Source: Nocardia alba NBRC 108234 (GTDB lineage: Bacteria > Actinomycetota > Actinomycetes > Mycobacteriales > Mycobacteriaceae). Taken from it: a stretch of DNA of 64,000 nucleotides. Shown piece after piece: positions 56,364 through 64,000 of the stretch (positions are counted from its first letter, which is position 1; each line of letters opens with the position of its first letter). The stretch is from the NCBI RefSeq assembly GCF_001612665.1, contig NZ_BDAX01000010.1:175320-239319 (forward strand), written 5' to 3'. The position numbers were made by a program, and so were the translations under genes. The notes under the pieces were generated by a model. It worked only from the letters and a program-made list of their open reading frames with translations. It was not told the DNA's origin and searched no databases.

Positions 56364-56411
56364 GCCAGGGATCGGCGATCCCCCGATGAACGATCTCTGC
56401 CGCGACCGGCG
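56364..56411. repeat. Operator-like repeat, copy 2
   Basis: Second copy of the 48-base repeat, three mismatches from copy 1. Its core is a perfect palindrome, GGGATCG-G-CGATCCC (56368-56382), and it ends 21 bases before the aldo/keto reductase start. Confidence 0.85.
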
Positions 56412-56432
56412 CCCGCGGCGCAGGCTCGAAGC

Positions 56433-57443
56433 ATGACGAACTCACAGATCCCCACCCTCGTGCTCGGTGACGCCGGCCCCCGCGTCAGCCGCATCGGTCT
56501 CGGCGCCATGGGTATGTCCGGGATGTACGGCGCATCCGACGACCGTGAATCGGTCGCTACCGTCCACGCCGCCATCGACGCGGGCATCAACCTCATCGAC
56601 ACCGGCGACTTCTACGGCGCGGGCCACAACGAGATGCTGATCGGCAGGGCCATCGCCGAACGTGCCCGCGAGGACGTGGTGCTCAGCGTGAAGTTCGGCG
56701 CGCTGCGCGGGCCGGGCGGAACATGGGGTGGCTTCGACGGACGCCCGGCCGCGTTGCGCAACTTCCTCACCTACACACTGACCCGGCTCGGCGTCGACCA
56801 CATCGACATCTACCGGCCCGCGCGCCTGGACCCCGACGTACCGATCGAAGACACTGTCGGCGCGATCGGTGAACTCGTCGAGGCCGGATACGTGCGACAT
56901 ATCGGACTCTCCGAGATCGGCGCCGACACGTTGCGACGCGCCGCCGCCGTGCATCCGATCACCGACCTGCAGATCGAGTACTCGCTCATCTCCCGTGGCA
57001 TCGAACAGGAAATCCTGCCGGTCGCGAGAGAACTCGGCACGGGCATCACCGCCTACGGGGTGCTCTCGCGGGGGCTGCTCAGCGACACCTTCCGCGGCGG
57101 TGGGCCGTCGACCGTCGGCGACTTCCGTGCCCACAGTCCGCGCTTCCAGGGCGAAAACCTCACCCGGAACTTGCGCTTGGTCGAGGCGTTGGCCGATATC
57201 GCTGCCACGAAACAGGTTTCGGTGGCACAGCTGGCGATCGCCTGGGTGCTGAGCCGCGGCGAGGACATCGTGCCGGTGATCGGTGCGCGCAGCCGCACGC
57301 GCCTCGACGAGACGCTCGGCGCGCTCGCGATCGCGCTCACGCCGGACGAATCGGCCGTGATCGAGGCGGCGGCCCCGGCCCACGCGGTCGCGGGCGAGCG
57401 GTACGCGGCAGAACAGATGGCGATGCTGGACAGCGAACGCTGA
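56433..57443 (+). CDS. Aldo/keto reductase with altered catalytic site
   Basis: 336 aa. Asp and Tyr of the tetrad are in IDTGDFYGAGHNE and Lys in VVLSVKFGAL, but the segment that usually supplies His (YxxHRxDP) reads IYRPARLDP, so the His is replaced by Ala. A known group of aldo/keto reductases has QPAR/RPAR at this place, so activity is not excluded. It is downstream of operator repeat copy 2 and probably controlled by the XRE protein. Confidence 0.9.
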   Translation: MTNSQIPTLVLGDAGPRVSRIGLGAMGMSGMYGASDDRESVATVHAAIDAGINLIDTGDFYGAGHNEMLIGRAIAERAREDVVLSVKFGALRGPGGTWGGFDGRPAALRNFLTYTLTRLGVDHIDIYRPARLDPDVPIEDTVGAIGELVEAGYVRHIGLSEIGADTLRRAAAVHPITDLQIEYSLISRGIEQEILPVARELGTGITAYGVLSRGLLSDTFRGGGPSTVGDFRAHSPRFQGENLTRNLRLVEALADIAATKQVSVAQLAIAWVLSRGEDIVPVIGARSRTRLDETLGALAIALTPDESAVIEAAAPAHAVAGERYAAEQMAMLDSER

Positions 57444-57510
57444 CCTTCGTGTGCGTTGTCGCCGGTCTCGGCTACCGTTGTTGGCAGTGAGTCCGCACGG
57501 GTGGGTGGTG

Positions 57511-58185
57511 ATGAGAGTGATGTTCGACCCGCTGGCCGATATCGAACGCGCCCTGGCCGAACAGGCCGGGTGGACGTGGTTCGACGACTATCTGCTGTAC
57601 ACGTGTGGGGTGGCCGATCTCCTGGCGCGTGGTGAGGTGGGGCTGATCCCGCACACGGCGACGCGGGTGCGGATCGAGCCGGGTGAGGTCGGCCTCGCCG
57701 AGGGATCGGTCAACTGGTACACGTGGCGGGCGAACGGCTTCGGGGCGCGGAACCCGGGGCCTGTCGCCGGTCCGGCTCCGATCGTCGCGGCGGCGCAGTT
57801 GGGCAATGCCGTCCTGAACCGGACCCGGCGCACACAGGTGGCCGCCGCGGCGCAACCGCGCTGGGTGGCGGAACGGGCCGGGTCGGTGATGATCTCGGAT
57901 CGACGGCTGCACCTCACCAACCCTGATCGATCGTTCTCGCTGTACTGGTCCGCGCTCGAGTCGATCGACCTCACCGCGCCGGATCGGGTCGGGTGCCGGT
58001 TCCCCGACCGGGACGGCAAGCTACAGCAGATCCAGATCCAGAGTCCCTGGGCGGTTCTGCTTTTCGTCACCGCCGCATTGCGGCACTTTCCGCATCACCC
58101 GCTGCTGAAGACCGGCACCTGGCTGCCCGCGGGATTCGAGGACAAGTGTCATCTGGCGGGCAAGAAATGCCCGAAGGTTCGGTGA
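57511..58185 (+). CDS. Hypothetical protein, PH-like domain possible
   Basis: 224 aa from the ATG at 57511; ATG at 57520 or the GTG at 57487 are alternatives. A helical N-terminal half (DIERALAEQAGWTWFDDYLL) is followed by a beta-rich part with SVMISDRRLHLTNPDRSFSLYW, which resembles bacterial pleckstrin-homology-like folds. No catalytic motif is seen. Function unknown. Confidence 0.7.
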   Translation: MRVMFDPLADIERALAEQAGWTWFDDYLLYTCGVADLLARGEVGLIPHTATRVRIEPGEVGLAEGSVNWYTWRANGFGARNPGPVAGPAPIVAAAQLGNAVLNRTRRTQVAAAAQPRWVAERAGSVMISDRRLHLTNPDRSFSLYWSALESIDLTAPDRVGCRFPDRDGKLQQIQIQSPWAVLLFVTAALRHFPHHPLLKTGTWLPAGFEDKCHLAGKKCPKVR

Positions 58186-58258
58186 GTCCCGCCTCGGATC
58201 GCGGGGCGGATTCGCTCGGCCCAGCCAGCTCGGCAACTCCGAATAATGGTGCGGTGGA

Positions 58259-58789
58259 CTATTTCCGGCGGGCCCGGTAGGCCGCGACGGCATTCCGGTT
58301 TCCGCAGTTGGTGCTGCAATAGCGGCGGGAACGGTTGCGGGACAGGTCGAGCACCAGGCCCGCACAGTCGGCGTCCGCGCAAATGGACAGCCGACTCGAC
58401 TCGTCGGCGCGGATGAGGTCGATCATCGCCATCGCGGTCTCGACGGCGATGCGGACCGGAAGTGGGGCCTGCGCCGGAACGGCGTGCACGTGGTAATCGA
58501 CATCGCCGTGGCGGACCAACCGCGGTACCGCGCGGTGCTCGGCGAGGGTCTCGTTCACGAGGACGACAGCGGTATCGCGGTCGCTGGTGAGCATGGCGCG
58601 CAGCGACGTGCGCAGGGCTCGGACGGCGGCCAGTTCCGCGGGGCCGCCGTCGTGCACGCCGGTGTAGAGGTGTCGTTCGAAGAACTCGGCGAGCTGGGCC
58701 GTTTCGGTCAGGGTGTCGGGGTCCTCGGCGGAATTGACCAGTTCGACCGCCGCCCGCAAGGCCGCTTCGGTGTCATGAGCAAAAACCAC
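58259..58789 (-). CDS. CGNR zinc-finger protein (ABATE domain)
   Basis: 176 aa, GTG start. An N-terminal helical ABATE-like stress domain is followed by a C-terminal CGNR zinc finger: CADADCAGLVLDLSRN then RRYCSTNCGNRNAVAAYRAR, giving four Cys. Such proteins are presumed DNA-binding regulators. It is divergent from the EamA exporter with only 38 bases between, so it probably represses that gene. Confidence 0.9.
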   Translation of the reverse strand: MVFAHDTEAALRAAVELVNSAEDPDTLTETAQLAEFFERHLYTGVHDGGPAELAAVRALRTSLRAMLTSDRDTAVVLVNETLAEHRAVPRLVRHGDVDYHVHAVPAQAPLPVRIAVETAMAMIDLIRADESSRLSICADADCAGLVLDLSRNRSRRYCSTNCGNRNAVAAYRARRK

Positions 58790-58790
58790 A

Positions 58791-58819
58791 TTGACATATT
58801 ACCGCAAGCTACTTACCGT
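58791..58819 (+). promoter_or_regulatory. Promoter of the EamA gene, predicting a leaderless transcript
   Basis: Consensus TTGACA at 58791-58796, a 17-base spacer and TACCGT at 58814-58819. Only eight bases separate the -10 from the ATG, so transcription should begin at or next to the start codon. Confidence 0.7.
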
Positions 58820-58827
58820 CATTAGTC

Positions 58828-59820
58828 ATGGCTAGTTTGACCAATGACAGCGCGATCCGGATCCGGTCCGGACTGCTCCTCGCGCTGGCGTCGGCCACCT
58901 CGTTCGGACTGTCCGGTCCACTCGCTCGCGGGCTGATGAACGCGGGCTGGAGTGCCGCTGCCGTTGTCGCCGCACGGGTGCTGCTGGCCGGGGTGGTTCT
59001 ACTCCCGCTCGCGCTGCCCCATATACGCGGGAACTGGAAACTGCTGCGCACCAACGCGAATCTCGTCGCCGCGTACGGCCTGATCGCCGTGGCGGGCACC
59101 CAACTCGCCTACTTCAACGCCGTGGCGCACATGGAGGTCGGCGCCGCGCTGCTGATCGAATACACGGCGCCGATCGCCGTGGTCGGCTGGTTGTGGGTGC
59201 GCCATCGGCAACAGCCCGGCGCGGCCACGATCGCGGGCGCGGTTCTCGGCATCACCGGACTGCTGCTCGTCCTCGATGTGGCCTCGGGCCTGTCGGCCGA
59301 CGCGATCGGCATCGCGTGGGCACTGGCCGCGATGGTCGGCGCCGCGGCCTACTTCGTTCTCTCCGCGCAGGGCGGCGACCTCCCCGGCACCGTCCTGGCC
59401 TGCGGCGGCCTCCTGATCGGCGGCCTCATCCTCGTCCTGGCGGGCGCTCTCGGCATCGTCGGCCTCCATGCCACCACCCACCGAGTGGTCTTCGCCGACT
59501 TCACCACGCCCTGGTGGATCCCCATCCTGCTCATCGGTGTGGTGACCGCCGCCATCGCCTACGTCACCGGCATCGCCGCCACCCGCCGCCTCGGCTCCCG
59601 CCTCGCCTCCTTCGTAGCCCTCACCGAAGTCCTCGCTGCCCTGATCTTCGCCTGGGCGCTGCTGGGCGAATCCCCCCGGCCGATCCAATTACTCGGCGGC
59701 ACATCGATTCTCATCGGAGTCGTCGCCGTCCGCCTCGGCGAACCGGCGACCGCCGCACTCGGCGACCCCGAGACACCGGCAGACACCCCGACGAAAGATC
59801 GCACTCGGGCCGAGGGATGA
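58828..59820 (+). CDS. EamA-family (DMT) transporter
   Basis: 330 aa, ten predicted membrane helices in two EamA repeats (SATSFGLSGPLARGLMNAG; later ASFVALTEVLAALIFAWALLGE). It is similar to RhtA/YdcZ-type exporters of amino acids or metabolites. There is no ribosome binding site upstream of the ATG, which agrees with a leaderless mRNA. The CGNR regulator is divergent. Confidence 0.9.
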   Translation: MASLTNDSAIRIRSGLLLALASATSFGLSGPLARGLMNAGWSAAAVVAARVLLAGVVLLPLALPHIRGNWKLLRTNANLVAAYGLIAVAGTQLAYFNAVAHMEVGAALLIEYTAPIAVVGWLWVRHRQQPGAATIAGAVLGITGLLLVLDVASGLSADAIGIAWALAAMVGAAAYFVLSAQGGDLPGTVLACGGLLIGGLILVLAGALGIVGLHATTHRVVFADFTTPWWIPILLIGVVTAAIAYVTGIAATRRLGSRLASFVALTEVLAALIFAWALLGESPRPIQLLGGTSILIGVVAVRLGEPATAALGDPETPADTPTKDRTRAEG

Positions 59821-59850
59821 TCCTGACCGACGACAGGACGTGCTCGAGGT

Positions 59851-60300
59851 TCACCAGCGGTAGTCGAGGAATTTGCCGTCCAGCGTGATGACGACGCGGT
59901 CGCCGTCGGGGTGGGGGCGGCGGGCGATGTCGATGTTGAAGTTGATGGCGCTCATGATGCCGTCGCCGAATTCCTCGTGGATCAATTCCTTGAGGGCGGG
60001 GCCGTAGACCGAGACGGCTTCGACCAGGCGATAAACGGTGGGGTCGGACAGTTTCGCCGGGTCGGCGCCGCGGGAAGGTTGCAGACGCAGGCTTTCGGCG
60101 ACGGTGTCGTCGAGGTCGAGCAGGGCGCAGACGGCAGCAGCCTGTTCCTCGGTCATCGGGTGCTGGCCGAGCAGGGCCGCTGTCGTCCAGACCAGGGGCG
60201 CGCCGATCGATTCCGCGATTCCCGCCCACGTCAGACCCTTGCAGATACGGGCGGCGACAACGAGGTCGGCGGCGACGGACTTGCTCAGGATCGGTTGCAT
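59851..60300 (-). CDS. cynS: Cyanate hydratase (cyanase)
   Basis: 149 aa, standard length. The catalytic residues are in YRLVEAVSVYGPALKELIHEEFG (Arg and Glu) and DGIMSAINF (Ser), and the C-terminal DGKFLDYRW is diagnostic. It decomposes cyanate with bicarbonate to ammonia and CO2. The ATG follows GAGGAG. It is divergent from an FNT-family channel 157 bases away. Confidence 0.97.
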   Translation of the reverse strand: MQPILSKSVAADLVVAARICKGLTWAGIAESIGAPLVWTTAALLGQHPMTEEQAAAVCALLDLDDTVAESLRLQPSRGADPAKLSDPTVYRLVEAVSVYGPALKELIHEEFGDGIMSAINFNIDIARRPHPDGDRVVITLDGKFLDYRW

Positions 60301-60356
60301 ACGGGCTCCTCGGGTCGGTGTCGCCGTCAGCCTGCCACTCGACGACAGTCGCCGCC

Positions 60357-60374
60357 ATAGTGGAATACCACTAT
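60357..60374. promoter_or_regulatory. Dyad between cynS and the FNT channel
   Basis: ATAGTGG-AATA-CCACTAT, a perfect 7-4-7 dyad in the divergent promoter region, the likely binding site of an unlinked regulator. Confidence 0.6.
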
Positions 60375-60457
60375 TTACGTGGGAGCAACGTCCGGTGATC
60401 GCAAGGCAACCTCGACAGCGAAAACTCCTGCGCTAGAAACACTACGAAGGGGTTTCC

Positions 60458-61291
60458 ATGTCCTACCTGACACCGGCCGCGTTCGTCGAGAAGATGATCG
60501 ACGCGGGCGAAGCCAAAGCGTTCATGTCCACCCGTGACACGGTGATCCGCGCCTATATGGCGGGCGCGATCCTCGCCCTCGCCGCCGCCTTCGCGGTGAC
60601 CATCACGGTGAACACCGGCGAACCACTGCTCGGGGCCGTACTCTTCCCCGTCGGCTTCTGCATGCTCTACCTGCTCGGATTCGACTTGCTCACCGGCGTT
60701 TTCACGCTGGTTCCACTGGCCCTGATCGACAAGCGCCGCGGCGTCACGCTGCGTTCGATGCTGCGCAATTGGGGACTGGTCTTCGTCGGCAACTTCGCCG
60801 GGGCGTTCACCGTGGCGGTGATGATGGCGGTCATCCTCACCATGGGATTCTCCGTCGACCCCAGCGCCGTCGGCGAGAAACTCGGCGAGATCGGCGAAGC
60901 CCGCACGCTCGGCTACGCCGAGTACGGCGGCGCGGGCATGCTCACCCTGTTCATCCGCGCCGTGCTGTGCAACTGGATGGTGTCCACCGGCGTGGTCGCC
61001 GCGATGATGTCGACTTCGGTGTCGGGCAAGGTGATCGCGATGTGGATGCCGATCATGCTGTTCTTCTACATGGGCTTCGAACACTCCATCGTCAACATGT
61101 TCCTGTTCCCCTCCGGCCTGCTCCTCGGCGGCGACTTCTCCCTGGGCGACTACCTGATCTGGAACGAGATCCCCACGGTCCTGGGCAACCTCGTGGGCGG
61201 TCTGACCTTCGTCGGCCTGACCCTCTACGCGACCCACGCCCGGACCGCACCCTCCCGGCGTCAACCCGAACCCGCCGAAACAGAGGCCTGA
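60458..61291 (+). CDS. Formate/nitrite transporter (FNT) family channel
   Basis: 277 aa, six membrane helices. FNT motifs include the omega-loop region GFDLLTGVF and the central-His segment GFEHSIVNMFLFPSG; the second constriction equivalent is NWMVSTGVVAA. FNT channels move small monovalent anions such as formate, nitrite or hydrosulfide. Divergence from cynS and a shared dyad suggest a role in cyanate, bicarbonate or nitrite flux; this is inferred. Confidence 0.92.
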   Translation: MSYLTPAAFVEKMIDAGEAKAFMSTRDTVIRAYMAGAILALAAAFAVTITVNTGEPLLGAVLFPVGFCMLYLLGFDLLTGVFTLVPLALIDKRRGVTLRSMLRNWGLVFVGNFAGAFTVAVMMAVILTMGFSVDPSAVGEKLGEIGEARTLGYAEYGGAGMLTLFIRAVLCNWMVSTGVVAAMMSTSVSGKVIAMWMPIMLFFYMGFEHSIVNMFLFPSGLLLGGDFSLGDYLIWNEIPTVLGNLVGGLTFVGLTLYATHARTAPSRRQPEPAETEA

Positions 61292-61325
61292 CCGCCGGTG
61301 CGATCGCTGCGCAGGCGCCCTCGAG

Positions 61326-61670
61326 CTATCGGGTGTCGATGTACTCCGCGGCCTCGATCGTGAGAGCGGTGCCGGGCATCTCGATCGTCAGCAGAGCCGT
61401 ATCGGCCGCCCAGCTGACATGTAAGTCATGGGCAGGGTAGGGAATGCTGTAGCCGAGGCCACGGTTGGGTGAGGTGCCTACGCGGACTTCGTAATCGGTG
61501 CTCAGCAGGCCCCACGTCGTGCGGTGGTACACGCAATACTCGGTCTTGTGCTGTTGAGTGCAGCCCAGCACAACCCGGGTCGACGCCGCGGTGGCGGTGA
61601 CGCGACAAGCCGTGAAGATCATCGCGCACACCCCGACCACCGCGAGCAAGACGACAACTATCCGAGACAT
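61326..61670 (-). CDS. Small secreted or membrane-anchored protein
   Basis: 114 aa from the ATG at 61670 (ATG at 61703 possible). A hydrophobic N-terminus RIVVVLLAVVGVCAMIFTACR suggests a signal anchor; the Cys at its end is not a clear lipobox. The exported part contains two Cys (LGCTQQHKTEYCVYH), possibly a disulfide. No family was recognised. Confidence 0.7.
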   Translation of the reverse strand: MSRIVVVLLAVVGVCAMIFTACRVTATAASTRVVLGCTQQHKTEYCVYHRTTWGLLSTDYEVRVGTSPNRGLGYSIPYPAHDLHVSWAADTALLTIEMPGTALTIEAAEYIDTR

Positions 61671-61769
61671 CACAGGGCGACTGTACGCGTCACAAGTTTG
61701 CATAATTTGCGGTCTCGCTACACGAAAGAGCTGATTCAGCTACGGAAATTACCGCAGGGTCACACTCGG

Positions 61770-62177
61770 TCAGGGAACCACGTTGATGAAGTCGAGGCCA
61801 GCGGTGCGAACAGCACGGAAATGGTTATCGGCCGTCGCGATGTCGCTGATGCGGAGGCGCTCGGCGACGGCGATCAATGAAGCGTCGGCCGCGCCGAGTG
61901 GGAAGTCGGCGAACTGCTTCATCAACTCGATGATTCGGGTGGAGTCGACCGGGTCGAACTCTTCGCGGAAGAGGTTGTCGCGCACCGTCTCCATGAACTG
62001 GATCTCGACCTGGGCGCCTGCGTACTTCTGCAAGAGGTACGTCACCTCTGCGACGATGTACGGGGTCACTACGAAGTCATCGGTCCTGGATGACAGGTAC
62101 GCCTTCATCTCAGTGTGCCGCTTGTCTCTACGATTCATCACCGCGACAAGAACATTCGCGTCGACGATAAGGGTCAC
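61770..62177 (-). CDS. vapC: PIN-domain ribonuclease toxin, VapC family
   Basis: 135 aa, GTG start overlapping the antitoxin stop (GTGA). The acidic PIN residues are visible: Asp in VDANVLVAVM, Glu in IVAEVTYLL, Asp in GAADASLIAVAE and Asp in IATADNHF. VapC toxins cleave tRNA or rRNA. It is the second gene of a two-gene toxin-antitoxin module next to rpoC. Confidence 0.92.
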   Translation of the reverse strand: MTLIVDANVLVAVMNRRDKRHTEMKAYLSSRTDDFVVTPYIVAEVTYLLQKYAGAQVEIQFMETVRDNLFREEFDPVDSTRIIELMKQFADFPLGAADASLIAVAERLRISDIATADNHFRAVRTAGLDFINVVP

Positions 62178-62374
62178 TCGGACTCGAACAGGTCGTCGTT
62201 CATACGCTCGCTGAGATCTTCTGGGCCGTCGAACGACGGCAGTGCGGCGAGGCGGTCCTGCGCGGGGTCTTGGACCAAACGGAGCAACGCCTCGCGTGCG
62301 GCCGGGGCTGTCTCCGGTCGAAGTTGTTCAACCAGACGGTGCAGCTCGGGGTAGTGATCGTAGGCCGCGGTCAT
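62174..62374 (-). CDS. vapB: VapB-type antitoxin
   Basis: 66 aa, the first gene of the module. It is short, with a helical N-terminus (HYPELHRLVEQLRPETAP) and an acidic C-terminus (SERMNDDLFESE) that would wrap the toxin active site. No AbrB or RHH fold is obvious, so the DNA-binding mode is uncertain; the assignment rests on size, order and overlap with VapC. Confidence 0.85.
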   Translation of the reverse strand: MTAAYDHYPELHRLVEQLRPETAPAAREALLRLVQDPAQDRLAALPSFDGPEDLSERMNDDLFESE

Positions 62375-62415
62375 GAGTCCAACGATACCGAAGTCGCGCA
62401 GTCGTGGGACGACGA

Positions 62416-62446
62416 ACGCCCCGCTCCTCGATCAGGAGCGGGGCGT
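62416..62446 (-). terminator. rpoC terminator
   Basis: Perfect 13-bp stem (ACGCCCCGCTCCT and its complement) with a five-base loop, 13 bases after the rpoC stop on the minus strand. It also shields the VapBC module from rpoC transcription. Confidence 0.88.
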
Positions 62447-62459
62447 CCATGTTTACGGA

Positions 62460-64000
<1,541 letters not shown>

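Overview
High-GC actinobacterial chromosome, most likely Nocardia or a close relative in the Mycobacteriales. The evidence is the pervasive GC-rich codon use, frequent GTG starts, a mycofactocin locus, DUF3558 lipoproteins, F420-type flavin oxidoreductase families, a PknH-type kinase, FprB, and the order rpoC ... rpsL-rpsG-fusA-tuf. The genus is inferred, not proven.

Layout. 1-9803 (minus): the first three modules (C-A-PCP x3) of a giant NRPS that runs off the left edge; modules 1 and 3 carry the serine specificity code. 10230-16225 (minus): a GAF-domain regulator and a compact mycofactocin (mft) locus, mftA, a fused mftB-mftC gene, mftF and mftG, with no mftD or mftE in the window. A divergent TetR gene and a KshB-like three-domain reductase follow (16411-18152). 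18149-26004: DNA repair (AlkD), racemase, ferredoxin reductase, SPW-TetR pair, MFS pump with its XRE regulator, and two F420/FMN split-barrel proteins. 26081-30388 (minus): the str operon rpsL-rpsG-fusA-tuf.

30661-62374 is a roughly 32-kb lineage-specific block between the str operon and rpoC. It holds two coupled DUF3558 lipoproteins, hppD with a divergent Lrp regulator, a catabolic/uptake tract (amidohydrolase, three-part ABC importer, IPNS-family dioxygenase, GntR), an AlkZ-like glycosylase, a quinone oxidoreductase, a Ser/Thr kinase, an acyl-ACP thioesterase, fprB, sixA, a MerR-controlled four-gene operon, an ArsR/SRPBCC pair, a flavin monooxygenase, an XRE-DUF1254-aldo/keto reductase group sharing a duplicated operator-like repeat, an EamA exporter that looks leaderless, cynS divergent from a formate/nitrite-family channel, and a VapBC pair. 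62460-64000 (minus) is the 3' part of rpoC.

How the parts fit. The most distinctive system is the mft locus: one polypeptide carries both the MftB precursor-recognition domain and the MftC radical-SAM domain, while the maturation genes mftD and mftE are not beside it. Other candidate systems are the nucleobase-like uptake/oxidation tract (33575-39559), the cyanase/channel pair with a shared dyad (59851-61291) and the duplicated XRE operator (54669-54716, 56364-56411). No tRNA, rRNA, IS element, prophage or CRISPR array was seen.
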